In this document: in pieces, positions 22,800 to 29,943 of the stretch
Layout of the letters: each line of letters opens with the position of its first letter
How positions within the stretch are numbered: position 1 is the first letter of the stretch
Assembly: GCA_900549755.1 (NCBI GenBank)
Contig: URPQ01000018.1
Coordinates: forward strand, 1-29,943
Length of the DNA: 29,943 bases
Reading direction: 5' to 3'
Origin: an uncultured Oscillospiraceae bacterium
Lineage (GTDB): Bacteria; Bacillota; Clostridia; Oscillospirales; Acutalibacteraceae
The notes under the pieces: model-generated
The model's database searches: none
What the model was told of the DNA's origin: nothing
The model's input: the letters and a program-made list of their open reading frames with translations, nothing else
Translations under genes and position numbers: made by a program

Positions 22800-24175
22800 T
22801 GAACAGCTCCTATAAAATTATTTGCTTTTTTCTCCTTGCGCCGCATTACAACAGTAAACGAAATGAAAAGCGCGGCGAAGGTGAGCAGCCACGAAATCGG
22901 GTAAGAAATAAACAGCCCCGAAAATGTGTGATACTGCGGCAGCGCAAAAACGGTGTATATCCACACAATGCGCATAACGCAAACCCCGACAACCGTTATA
23001 ATCATTGGTATTACAGATGAGCCTATACCGCGCATTGAGCCGGTAGTAGTATCCATTATACCGCAAAGGAAATACGGCACAACCATAAATTTAAGGCGCT
23101 CCATACCGTAATTTATAGCCTCGGGAGAGTCGGTAATATATATTTTGAGCAATTCTCTGCCGAAAATGTATGAAAGATTTCCCACAACAAAGCCCGCAAC
23201 CGCAACGGTCATAAGGCAGACCCAGGTTATGCGCTTTACACGCTTAAAATCGCCCGCGCCGTAGTTCTGCCCGCAGAAATTCAGCGACGTCTGGTGGAAT
23301 GAGTTCATTGTGACATAGCAGAAGCCCTCAATACTTGAAGCCGCCGCGCTGCCCGACATATGCGCCGCGCCGAACGAGTTTACCGAGGACTGAATAAGTA
23401 CGTTGGATATTGAGAAAAGCGAGCCCTGCAGCCCCGCTGGAACGCCTATTTTCACCATTCTCAGCAGCGCATTTTTATAAATGTGCATCTTTTTAAACTC
23501 AAAACGGCATGCGTCCTGCCGTTTCATAAGCGCCAGCAAAACCAAAATTGCCGAAACCGCCTGCGAAATGGATGTTGCAAGCGCAACGCCCGCAACATCA
23601 AGCTTGAAAAGCGCCACAAAAACAATATTAAGTATAACGTTCAGCACGCCCGCTATCGTCAGGAAAATAAGCGGCGAGCGCGTATCCCCCGCGGCGCGGA
23701 GTATTGCCGAGCCGAAGTTATAAAGCATGCTGAAAGTCATACCCGCAAAATAAATCTGCATATAAACAGAGGAAAGGCTTAAAAGCTTGCCGTCGGGCGT
23801 TCCCATAAGCTCAAGAAAATTTCTTGAAAAAAGAACGCCTATAACCGTTAAAAATATACCGCTTATAACCGCAACAGGAACAGCGGTATGCACCGCCTCT
23901 GAAGTCTGTTTGCCGTTGCCCGCACCCAAGCCCTGAGCCACGACAACGCCCGCACCGACAGACAAGCCTATGAACAAATTGATAATCAGGTTAGTAAGCG
24001 CGCCGGTAGCACCAACAGCCGCCACCGAATCACTGCCGCTGAACCACCCGACCACTATCAGATCCGCCGCATTAAAAAGCAACTGCAAAAGCCCGGTTAA
24101 AATTATCGGGACAGTATAAACAATCACGCTTTTGAGTATGGGACCCTCGCGCATACTCTTTGAATCAAATTTCAT
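22796..24175 (-). CDS. MATE family transporter
   Basis: A 459-residue multidrug/oligosaccharidyl-lipid exporter-type protein with 12 predicted membrane helices. It begins EGPILKSVIVYTVPIILTGLLQLLFNAADLIVVGWFSGS, the standard MATE N-terminus. VAAVGATGALTNLIINLFIGLSVGAGVVVAQ and the pseudo-repeat GCDVAGVALATSISQ-like segment are also typical. The C-terminus is short and basic. The cation (Na+ or H+) and substrate cannot be told. Second gene of the operon, 16 nt after the kinase-like gene and overlapping the PIG-L start by 4 nt. Confidence 0.93.
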   Translation of the reverse strand: MKFDSKSMREGPILKSVIVYTVPIILTGLLQLLFNAADLIVVGWFSGSDSVAAVGATGALTNLIINLFIGLSVGAGVVVAQGLGAGNGKQTSEAVHTAVPVAVISGIFLTVIGVLFSRNFLELMGTPDGKLLSLSSVYMQIYFAGMTFSMLYNFGSAILRAAGDTRSPLIFLTIAGVLNVILNIVFVALFKLDVAGVALATSISQAVSAILVLLALMKRQDACRFEFKKMHIYKNALLRMVKIGVPAGLQGSLFSISNVLIQSSVNSFGAAHMSGSAAASSIEGFCYVTMNSFHQTSLNFCGQNYGAGDFKRVKRITWVCLMTVAVAGFVVGNLSYIFGRELLKIYITDSPEAINYGMERLKFMVVPYFLCGIMDTTTGSMRGIGSSVIPMIITVVGVCVMRIVWIYTVFALPQYHTFSGLFISYPISWLLTFAALFISFTVVMRRKEKKANNFIGAVQ

Positions 24176-24191
24176 TTTTTAAAATTCCTTT

Positions 24192-24785
24192 TTATTTCAG
24201 TGCATCAAGTATTAAATCAACGCATTTATCTATGCCAAGCCTGCCCGAATCAAGGCAAATATCGTAATTTATAGCGTCGCCCCACTCGCGGTCGGTATAA
24301 TGCTTATAATACATTTTTCTTTTCTTATCCTTATCGGCAAGGCGCTGCTCCGGCTTTTTCTCGCTTTCGCCGTAAAGCTTTACAATGCGCTCCGCACGGC
24401 TCTTAATATCGGAATGGATAAAGGTATGGAAGCAATCCTCGCGGTCCTTCAGTATAAAATCGGCGCATCTGCCCACTATTACGCAGGGCTGCTCTGCAAG
24501 CTTTAGAATAACCTGCCGCTGCGCGCAGTAAATAAAATCAGAGAGTGAAAGCCCGTTAGGCATACACTGAACCCCCTGCGACATAGCAAAGCTGAAAAAG
24601 CTTTTTGAAGGCGAAAACTCGCCCTTTTCCTCTACAAACGCCGCATCAAGCCCTGTTTCCTCCGCAACCTTTTTTACAAGCTCCTTATCATAAAACGGTA
24701 CGCCGAGCTTTTCAGCAAGATGCTTGCCAACCGTTCTTCCGCCGCTGCCGAATTGACGGCTCACCGTTATAATTCTTTTTTCCAT
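24192..24785 (-). CDS. Cytidylate kinase-like family protein
   Basis: A 197-residue P-loop protein of the cytidylate-kinase-like (AAA_26) family. The N-terminus RIITVSRQFGSGGRTVGKHLAEKLGVPFYDKEL carries the phosphate-binding loop GSGGRTVG at about 13-20. VIVGRCADFIL (about 103) and the lid RKMYYKHYTDREWGDAINYDICLDSG follow. It is shorter and clearly different from housekeeping Cmk (no SGPAGSGKST N-terminus), so the true substrate is unknown; this family is common in gut Firmicutes. First gene of the operon with MATE, PIG-L and FkbM. Confidence 0.85.
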   Translation of the reverse strand: MEKRIITVSRQFGSGGRTVGKHLAEKLGVPFYDKELVKKVAEETGLDAAFVEEKGEFSPSKSFFSFAMSQGVQCMPNGLSLSDFIYCAQRQVILKLAEQPCVIVGRCADFILKDREDCFHTFIHSDIKSRAERIVKLYGESEKKPEQRLADKDKKRKMYYKHYTDREWGDAINYDICLDSGRLGIDKCVDLILDALK

Positions 24786-24828
24786 ATGAAAACCTCCCCT
24801 GAAAGATTATAAAGTTTTTTACAAATAG

Positions 24829-24857
24829 ATTATACACTGTAGCAAATAAAAAAACAA
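24829..24857 (-). promoter_or_regulatory. Promoter of the kinase-like/MATE/PIG-L/FkbM operon
   Basis: On the minus strand TTGTTT (24852-24857), 17 bp, TATAAT (24829-24834), about 45 bp before the start codon at 24785. A second TTGACA is present farther upstream, with only a weak -10. Confidence 0.6.
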
Positions 24858-24926
24858 GCGGTTTTATTTAAAAAATTCTGTGTTTTATCTGTCAAAAAAA
24901 CAGATGCTCCGCTTTAAACAAAAAAG

Positions 24927-24948
24927 CCTCCCTCTGACGAGGGGGGCG
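24927..24948. terminator. Hairpin flanking repeat B copy 2
   Basis: GCCTCCCTC-TGAC-GAGGGGGGC, a 9-bp stem with one G-T pair. On the minus strand it is followed by TTTTTTG, so it can terminate the spo0A transcript or repeat-derived RNA before the kinase-like operon. Confidence 0.65.
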
Positions 24949-25007
24949 GGTGTCCGGTGGGCACCTCTGCAAAGCAGAAGCACCGACCGAGGCGGCAGCC
25001 GAGACGG
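24947..25007 (+). repeat. Intergenic repeat B, copy 2
   Basis: A 61-bp unit 93 percent identical to 16289-16349 (four differences, clustered). It lies in the 316-bp gap between the kinase-like gene and spo0A. To its right GAGAGAAAGGT (about 25011) can pair with ACCTTTTTCTCTC (about 25043), and a smaller CTCTC/GAGAG hairpin follows. No gene is seen in this gap. Confidence 0.9.
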
Positions 25008-25101
25008 AAGGAGAGAAAGGTTTTAAAATGCATAAAGGCTTTACCTTTTTCTCTCACGGTCCAAGAGAGCTGATTTTGCAAAAACCTTTTTATATGTATT
25101 C

Positions 25102-25878
25102 TCAGCTTATTTTAAGTCTTAATCTCAGCTTATCGCTTATCATTGCAATAAACTCACTGTTGGTAGGCTTGCCGCGGTCGTTCTGTATTGTATAGCCGAA
25201 ATAGGAGTTTAAAACGTCTATATCTCCCCTATCCCAAGCCACTTCAATTGCATGGCGTATTGCCCTTTCAACCCGGGAGGAGGTGGTCCCGTGATTTTTA
25301 GCTACTGTGGGGTATAAAAGCTTTGTAACGGAATTTATAATTTCACTGTTTTTAACCGAAAGAATTATTGCCTCTCTCAAATAATGATATCCCTTTATAT
25401 GCGCCGGAACGCCTATTTGGTGTATTATTTCGGTAACCATAAGCTCAAGCTCAGGGTCGGTTACCACATTATCCTTAACCACAACCGGTGAAATTTCGTT
25501 TCGCCAGCCCGAAAGCCGTATTATTCTTTCTGCCATTGCGTTTATATCAAACGGCTTTAAGAAATAATAGCTTGCGCCGGCGTTAAGCGTTTCCTTTTCA
25601 AGCCGCGGATTATCAAAGCTTGACATTGCCATAATCATAGGTCTTTCCTTAGCGTCTGTTTTCTTAATTTCATCAAGCACGCCCAGAATGTCCTGATTTT
25701 GCATAAAAATATCCGCGAGCACTACATCCGGTTTTTCGGTTCTGATTTTTTCAAGCAAAAGCGAGCCGTCTTTTTCGCACATAATTACATCCATACCGTA
25801 ACCCTTAAGTGCCTTTTCGCAGCTTTTGCCCAGTTCCGTTCCGTTTTCCGCAATCACGACTTTTAGCTTTTTTCCCAT
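25102..25878 (-). CDS. spo0A: Sporulation master regulator Spo0A
   Basis: A response regulator that, when phosphorylated, binds 0A boxes and starts sporulation. Receiver domain (1-120): phospho-acceptor Asp56 in VVLADIFM, switch Ser in MAMSSFDNPR and Lys in YFLKPFD. The acidic pair near the N-terminus reads IAENG rather than the usual DD. The C-terminal Spo0A DNA-binding domain (about 145-258) has the highly conserved TSSRVERAIRHAIEVAWDRGDID recognition region and IGVPAHIKGYHYLREAI. ATG at 25878 (258 residues) is chosen because GGAGG lies 8 nt upstream; the frame extends five codons further, to a TTG overlapping that site. It is monocistronic. Confidence 0.97.
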   Translation of the reverse strand: MGKKLKVVIAENGTELGKSCEKALKGYGMDVIMCEKDGSLLLEKIRTEKPDVVLADIFMQNQDILGVLDEIKKTDAKERPMIMAMSSFDNPRLEKETLNAGASYYFLKPFDINAMAERIIRLSGWRNEISPVVVKDNVVTDPELELMVTEIIHQIGVPAHIKGYHYLREAIILSVKNSEIINSVTKLLYPTVAKNHGTTSSRVERAIRHAIEVAWDRGDIDVLNSYFGYTIQNDRGKPTNSEFIAMISDKLRLRLKIS

Positions 25879-25911
25879 TTTTTGTTCCTCCAATATTTTA
25901 TCGTTTTACAT

Positions 25912-25940
25912 ATATTACCACATTCTTGCAGAAATTGCAA
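25912..25940 (-). promoter_or_regulatory. Candidate vegetative promoter of spo0A
   Basis: TTGCAA (25935-25940), 17 bp, TAATAT (25912-25917) on the minus strand, about 35 bp before the start. The inverted repeat CTTGCA/TGCAAG overlaps the -35 box, and GCAAATATTTGC (25955-25966) lies just upstream. Confidence 0.55.
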
Positions 25941-26004
25941 GCGATAATACAAAAATAGTGCAAATATTTGCGAAAAAACTATTAAATTACTGTTTATTCC
26001 GTTA

Positions 26005-26011
26005 TTCGACA
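26005..26011 (-). promoter_or_regulatory. 0A box upstream of spo0A
   Basis: TGTCGAA on the minus strand, a perfect match to the TGNCGAA Spo0A-binding consensus, about 130 bp upstream of the spo0A start. This fits autoregulation, which is known for spo0A in other spore formers. A single 7-mer can occur by chance. Confidence 0.55.
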
Positions 26012-26105
26012 CATTTTTACGACAATAAAATATTAAATTTACTATTTTCAGCCATATAATTGTAATAACAGCATAGGAAAAGCATATGCCAATTTTTTCA
26101 TACAA

Positions 26106-26140
26106 AAAAATACCACCTATTTAACTGTAGATGGTATTTT
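26106..26140. terminator. Terminator after the DUF1643 gene
   Basis: AAATACCACCTA pairs with TAGATGGTATTT (one mismatch) around an 8-nt loop, with A/T runs on both sides. The minus strand has seven T after it, ending the DUF1643 transcript; it works in both directions. Confidence 0.85.
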
Positions 26141-26142
26141 TA

Positions 26143-26676
26143 TTAAGGCTGACTCTGTAATTTTTGAAATTTACTTATGTATGTTTCTATATCAAACGTG
26201 TTAAATGTCATCTTATTATAAGCTAATCTTGTCGGATGGTGCGGATGTCCTGATTTTGTAAGCGATAAACAAATCCATTTCCCATTTTTATTCTCAACTA
26301 TCGCATTTATTTGCTTTAGTATATCAATAAAATAATCGCGTGCAACGATATTGGCTCCCCATGCGGCAACTATTTCAGCGCTCATCGGAATACTGCCGGC
26401 TATATATTTCAAATTTTCATCCGAAAGCTTTTTATTACACGATTTATCAAAATTAGCGTCTATATTAGTAGCCCTTAAAGGATAAATATTCAGCATAATA
26501 TATCCGTCGCATTTTCTCATTGCAGAAATGTGCTCAACAATTGAGATTGTTGTGTCGTTTTTTTCTTTTGTTGCCGTACTTGGGTTTATTCCAAACACCA
26601 CCAGCGGTTTACTAACATATCGGCCCAAAGTAAATCGGGCAGTATTATCATTATTTATCTCATAAGCTTCAAACAT
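26143..26676 (-). CDS. DUF1643 domain protein
   Basis: A 177-residue soluble protein of the DUF1643 family, whose biochemical role is not established. Typical blocks are present: VVFGINPSTA (about 26-35), YIMLNIYPLRAT (about 59-70), VAAWGA (about 103-108), and near the end SLTKSGHPHHPTRLAY. The conserved NPS and GHPxHP motifs suggest an enzyme site, resembling uracil-DNA glycosylase-like folds, but this is inference. The start ATG at 26676 has GGGAG at 14 nt, which is long. It is a single-gene unit with its own terminator, AT-rich and surrounded by accessory genes. Confidence 0.85.
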   Translation of the reverse strand: MFEAYEINNDNTARFTLGRYVSKPLVVFGINPSTATKEKNDTTISIVEHISAMRKCDGYIMLNIYPLRATNIDANFDKSCNKKLSDENLKYIAGSIPMSAEIVAAWGANIVARDYFIDILKQINAIVENKNGKWICLSLTKSGHPHHPTRLAYNKMTFNTFDIETYISKFQKLQSQP

Positions 26677-26749
26677 TTATGATATATCATCTCCCAATTG
26701 ATATTTTACTTATTATATGCTTGTGTCAAATTTTGCGGAAATTATTCAG

Positions 26750-26770
26750 CCTCCCAAACCTTTAGGGAGG
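26750..26770. repeat. Short hairpin CCTCCC/GGGAGG
   Basis: CCTCCC-AAACCTTTA-GGGAGG between the NERD and DUF1643 genes, followed by GTGACGAGGGG. It has the same flavour as the arms of repeats A and B and is probably a decayed family member. A TTGACA upstream of DUF1643 (complement of about 26724-26729) lacks a well-spaced -10 box. Confidence 0.5.
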
Positions 26771-26837
26771 AACAGCGCGTATGCGTGACGAGGGGATTAT
26801 GTATTTTAATAAAATATCCTGCTATTTATGCTAAAAG

Positions 26838-27449
26838 CTATCCGAGCAGTTTTTTTATTTGCTCAATTGTATTTTGCGACAAAAGCTCTCTGTCCCTTGT
26901 ATGTATCGCTTTATCAATTTCACCCGCGTTTCGCAGAATATTTTCGTTGTTGACAGGACTGTTGCCTTGCATAAGCAGGGCATATCCTTTTACCCAAACT
27001 CTTATGCCGTAATAATTAAGATATTTCGCTAAAAGATATACTTGACGGTTTACTTGTTTGATAGGATTTCTGACCGTTTTTTCATATATGTTTCCGGCGT
27101 CCGTCATTTTGTACTTTTTCCATTTATAATCGTTTTCTTTGCCGACGATATATCCGGCGTAGTTTTTCACCTCTATTATAAACACTCCGTATCGGTTTAC
27201 AACAACGCAATCCAATTCGGCAGGTCTGTCTTCGTAAATAATGCTGACATTTGAAAATAGACTGTCATCGTCTCGCAGAACGCTTTTTATTACCGATGTT
27301 GCCCTTAGTTCTCCATATTTCCCGGCTGTTCGTTTCGGGTCTTCAAAAAGCGTTCCGCCGTAAGTGCTGTTGGAATTACCGTTTGACACCAAAATTGAAA
27401 CAATAATAATCACTATAAGTGCAATTATTGCAATATACAGCAATTCCAC
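26838..27449 (-). CDS. Membrane-anchored NERD domain protein
   Basis: A 203-residue protein with one N-terminal membrane helix (about 3-23, LLYIAIIALIVIIIVSILVS) and a cytoplasmic NERD (nuclease-related) domain from about 42. The NERD core shows GKYGELRATSVIKSVL, then PAELDCVVVNRYGVFIIEVKNYAG, where the Asp and the Glu-x-Lys form the restriction-endonuclease-like site. A conserved NPIKQVNRQVYLLAKYL helix follows. The activity is not established for most members; nuclease or DNA-binding roles have been proposed. The start is GTG behind GGCGGTG. It lacks the helicase or zinc-finger fusions often seen. Confidence 0.85.
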   Translation of the reverse strand: MELLYIAIIALIVIIIVSILVSNGNSNSTYGGTLFEDPKRTAGKYGELRATSVIKSVLRDDDSLFSNVSIIYEDRPAELDCVVVNRYGVFIIEVKNYAGYIVGKENDYKWKKYKMTDAGNIYEKTVRNPIKQVNRQVYLLAKYLNYYGIRVWVKGYALLMQGNSPVNNENILRNAGEIDKAIHTRDRELLSQNTIEQIKKLLG

Positions 27450-27585
27450 ATCATCACCGCCAAATCGTATTTATTAAAATATTATAACACATTTTCAGAT
27501 TTTTCACAATATGAAAAAAGACGTTACTTTTTGTGCTTTTTCCATTTTTTCTTTTAAAAAACGGTAAGCTATGAAGTATAATAAA

Positions 27586-27632
27586 AAAGACCCCGCGTTT
27601 GCAGATTACTCTACAAACACGCGGGTCTTTTA
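27586..27632. terminator. Strong bidirectional terminator left of the mobile element
   Basis: AAAGACCC plus CGCGTTTG pairs with CAAACACGCGGGTCTTT around a 12-nt loop; T-runs follow on the plus strand (TTTTATTTC) and A-runs precede it. It lies in the 304-bp gap between the NERD gene and the recombinase. Beyond it that gap holds a pseudoknot-like pair of stems and the candidate attachment site. Confidence 0.85.
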
Positions 27633-27711
27633 TTTCTTTGTGTTTCCCGTTTTTTCCTTTTATTTCACGCTAAACGATTTTGCCCTTTTTGAGTAAAATC
27701 GGGATAAAAGG

Positions 27712-27734
27712 GAGTGTACGGGGACAGTATACTC
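27712..27734. other. Candidate attachment site (element end) for the serine recombinase
   Basis: GAGTGTAC (27712-27719) and GTATACTC (27727-27734) form inverted arms (one G-T pair) around the 7-bp centre GGGGACA, whose middle holds a GA dinucleotide. Large serine recombinases of the Tn4451/TnpX group cross over at a central dinucleotide (GA in Tn4451, as I recall), and their gene sits at the element's end. This site is 20 bp beyond the recombinase stop. No second copy is in the window. Confidence 0.35.
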
Positions 27735-27753
27735 GATTAGTTCCTGCTGTCCT

Positions 27754-29556
27754 TTATAGCAGCCTGTGCAGATAGGTTAATAAACAGGGGTTTTTTATTA
27801 ATTGAGCATTGCTCTCATTCTCTTTCCTATGTAACGAGGAAATCCTTTCGATTTCCTCTAACCTTATCAAGCAGTTTTTCTTCCTGCCCTCTGCCGTAAA
27901 GGTAGCTTTCACATTTGGTTTGCCATTCAAATTGACATACCATTCAAAAGTAGTATCAGAAGTCGGTGTAACCAGATAAACGAACTGATTTATAACATCG
28001 TGGCTGATAGTACTCCCGCTAAAATCAACAAGGCTATTCAGCGTAGAAATAATACTGTCCAAGTCAAAACCTTTCAAATTGTCATTGTCCGTCGGTATAT
28101 TCTCAAGTACTTTTTGAAGCTCCTGTATTTCCGTATCAATCGGCGTTCTCATCACTTGATATTCGTCCTTTGTGATTTCGCCGTCAGCTCTCATAGCAAT
28201 TAGGTTTGTGAGCCTTGTGTTCGCCTTGTCCAATCTTGCCTGCACAACCACCACATCAGACTGTTTACCGATTTCTTTTTCTTCCTTATAATAACACTTA
28301 ATAAGGTCGATTGCAATAAGAACTGATTTTCTTCTTTCTGTCCATAAATGCTCTAAAAGAGCTTTCGCCATAAAATCGAGTTTCCAATCGGTTATCATTC
28401 TGGTATCGCAATAGCCGTCTGTATCTAATCCAAGTTCTTCTCTCTTTTTCTTGTTGCCGTTGTTCAACTGATTATAGCATTGATAGCCATACGAGGTTTT
28501 TCCGTCTAATTTTGTGTGCCACTTATTTTTTCGAAATGATGAGCCGCACGAACAACGGAGTTTATTCACCCACACATCAGCCGAGTCACGCTTACTATGA
28601 GTGGTCTTTGTTGCAGATACCAAAGACGGCTTTACTCTGCTTTCTCGTATTTCCTGTGCCTTATCCCAAATCTCTTGAGAAATGATAGCAGGGAAATCGC
28701 CCTCAACATATTCATAAGTGGACATATCCAGATTGTTAATTCGCTTCTGCTCCAGAAAATTGTTGCTTCTGGATTTGTTATAGCACTTTGTACCTGTATA
28801 AGTGGCATTTCTGATAGCTCTCATAATATTTGATACACTCCACTTTACAAGCCCAGAAGCAGTTTTCCTTTTTCGTTCCGTCAGTATGCCTGCTATCTTC
28901 ATAGAGCCATAGCCCTGCAAATATAAATCGTATATCATTCTGACCGTTTCTGCTTGTTCTTCATTTATAACATAGGTATCTCCCACACGGTCATAGCCGA
29001 GGATATTACCATTGCCATAAAGCACACCGTTGTCACGGCTGATTTTCTGACCTGCTTTTACTCGTTCCGAGGTCTTGCGGCTTTCTTCCTGTGCCAGAGT
29101 AGCCATAAGCGACAATCTCAATTCGCCGTCACCGTCCATTGTCCAAATGTTATCCTCAATGAAAAAGACCTCTACGCCTATACTTTTAAGCTCTCTTGTG
29201 ACGACAAGCGTATCAACAACATTTCGGGCAAAACGACAAACCTCTCTGGTAACGATTAAATCAAATTTGCCCTGTTTGGCATCTTCAATCATTCTCAAGA
29301 AATCTGGTCGTTTCTTTGCCTGTGTTCCTGTGATACCCTCATCAATATATTTTGCAACCACATCCCAATTCGGGTGATAGCGTACTTGGTCATCATACCA
29401 TTGCAACTGATTATCCAAAGCGGATAATTGAGCTTCGTGTTCCGTTGAAACTCTGCCGTAAATAGCGACCCTTCTTGCTCTGTTTCTATCAAAAAGCGAA
29501 TAGTCTGTTAGCTTAAATCTGTAATTGAACTGATTAGTATTAACTGCTGTGTTCAT
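27754..29556 (-). CDS. Large serine recombinase (TnpX/TndX-like)
   Basis: A 600-residue site-specific recombinase that excises and integrates a mobile element. The N-terminal resolvase domain has the catalytic Ser at about 37 in AIYGRVSTEHEAQLSALDNQ, plus VTREVCRFARN and LMATLAQEESRKTSERVKAG. A Recombinase domain follows, GYGSMKIAGILTERKRK ... ATYTGTKCYNKSR. Next is a zinc ribbon with Cys residues in LRCSCGSSFRKN, YQCYNQ and YCDTRM. A coiled coil (about 425-475) and a basic C-terminus end the protein. The start has an excellent AAAGGAGGT at 7 nt. Closely preceded by a 45-residue ORF and a MazF-like gene, it marks the end of an integrated conjugative or mobilisable element that continues past the right edge. 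Confidence 0.95.
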   Translation of the reverse strand: MNTAVNTNQFNYRFKLTDYSLFDRNRARRVAIYGRVSTEHEAQLSALDNQLQWYDDQVRYHPNWDVVAKYIDEGITGTQAKKRPDFLRMIEDAKQGKFDLIVTREVCRFARNVVDTLVVTRELKSIGVEVFFIEDNIWTMDGDGELRLSLMATLAQEESRKTSERVKAGQKISRDNGVLYGNGNILGYDRVGDTYVINEEQAETVRMIYDLYLQGYGSMKIAGILTERKRKTASGLVKWSVSNIMRAIRNATYTGTKCYNKSRSNNFLEQKRINNLDMSTYEYVEGDFPAIISQEIWDKAQEIRESRVKPSLVSATKTTHSKRDSADVWVNKLRCSCGSSFRKNKWHTKLDGKTSYGYQCYNQLNNGNKKKREELGLDTDGYCDTRMITDWKLDFMAKALLEHLWTERRKSVLIAIDLIKCYYKEEKEIGKQSDVVVVQARLDKANTRLTNLIAMRADGEITKDEYQVMRTPIDTEIQELQKVLENIPTDNDNLKGFDLDSIISTLNSLVDFSGSTISHDVINQFVYLVTPTSDTTFEWYVNLNGKPNVKATFTAEGRKKNCLIRLEEIERISSLHRKENESNAQLIKNPCLLTYLHRLL

Positions 29557-29600
29557 AAAGCGTACCTCCTTTGCTTTGTTCGCTCATATTGTATCTTTTA

Positions 29601-29738
29601 TCAAGCCGCTTGTGAAATGTGCGAATTTCGGTGTTTCATTATATTTGTATATGTGGCTTGATTTATCTTTCCTTTTTCAAGCAATATCTCGATGAGCTTC
29701 AAAGCTGCTTCGTATTCATCAACTTTCACATCAAGCAC
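29601..29738 (-). CDS. Small helical protein upstream of the recombinase
   Basis: 45 residues from a GTG start (29738) behind GAAAGAGGTGGTAAAA, overlapping the end of the toxin gene by 8 nt. It reads LDVKVDEYEAALKLIEILL, then EKGKINQATYTNIMK, and ends HISQAA. The pattern of a helix followed by LLEKGxIxxATYxxIM resembles SHOCT-type short oligomerisation motifs. It lies 44 nt before the recombinase start, so it is probably co-transcribed. Its function is unknown; it could be a recombination-directionality or accessory factor, but nothing in the sequence shows this. Confidence 0.65.
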   Translation of the reverse strand: MLDVKVDEYEAALKLIEILLEKGKINQATYTNIMKHRNSHISQAA

Positions 29739-29943
29739 TTTTACCACCTCTTTCAAGAGCGACACTTATCGCCAGAGCTTTATCAACAGCAACAAGAAAA
29801 CGCCCATCAAGAGTTCCTAAATACTCTTGCAGGCGTTGTTTATCAATGGTACGAATTTGCTCCAACAAGATAATGGAATCTTTATCAAGTCCATTGACAT
29901 TGTGTACGATAGTGTGTGTCGGTAGTTTTTTCTTTGTTCCAAT
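29731..29943 (-). CDS. Type II toxin, PemK/MazF-like, C-terminal part (cut by window edge)
   Basis: The last 70 codons of a gene that enters from the right edge. The run GLDKDSIILLEQIRTIDKQR, followed by LQEYLGTLDGRFL and DKALAISVALE, is the C-terminal hallmark of PemK/MazF-family endoribonuclease toxins, which cleave mRNA in translation-blocked or plasmid-losing cells. Catalytic residues of the N-terminal half are outside the window. No antitoxin can be seen; it would lie further right. Such toxins commonly travel with clostridial elements carrying TnpX-like recombinases. Confidence 0.75.
   Translation of the reverse strand: MGTKKKLPTHTIVHNVNGLDKDSIILLEQIRTIDKQRLQEYLGTLDGRFLVAVDKALAISVALERGGKSA

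Noticed and set aside
13..29943. tRNA or rRNA genes
   Set aside because: I saw no cloverleaf with a TTCRA loop and no rRNA segment; the hairpins found are explained by leaders, terminators and repeats.

Overview
The window looks like chromosome from a spore-forming Clostridia, most likely the Oscillospirales/Ruminococcaceae side of the group. The reasons are a Spo0A gene with an upstream 0A box, an isoleucine T-box, strong Shine-Dalgarno sites, a GTP-type PEP carboxykinase, and intergenic hairpin repeats of the kind scattered through gut Clostridia. No species can be named from the sequence alone.

Layout. Positions 13-10000 are almost entirely minus-strand housekeeping genes: ileS behind a T-box; rsmD, coaD and a small coiled-coil protein in one operon; and tepA-like, ftsK/spoIIIE and a secreted metallo-beta-lactamase-fold hydrolase in another. 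A lipid-type glycosyltransferase follows. Positions 10049-11160 are a repeat-rich gap. It holds a heptad tandem repeat, a 16-bp tandem repeat, a small plus-strand gene cut by a 270-bp MITE with TA target duplication, and a block of six hairpins. Next come rplJ-rplL with an L10 leader, pckA, and a divergent nadE on the plus strand. After two further repeat elements there is an AT-richer accessory operon (16567-20274, minus): a small unknown protein, a two-TM coiled-coil protein, and a SNF2 helicase whose C-terminus carries an HNH-like His-rich motif. The SNF2 frame is broken by one in-frame TAA. Then follows a four-gene operon (24785 to 20362): cytidylate-kinase-like protein, MATE transporter, membrane-anchored PIG-L deacetylase and FkbM methyltransferase, with 4-nt overlaps at two junctions. 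Spo0A comes next, then DUF1643 and NERD proteins. From about 27700 to the right edge is one end of a mobile element with a large serine recombinase, a small ORF and the C-terminus of a MazF/PemK-type toxin.

The most notable observations are the HhH-SNF2-HNH protein with its membrane coiled-coil partner and internal stop; the MITE insertion, whose precise removal restores an 84-codon frame; the candidate recombinase attachment site next to the recombinase gene; and the surface-modification-like PIG-L/FkbM/MATE operon.
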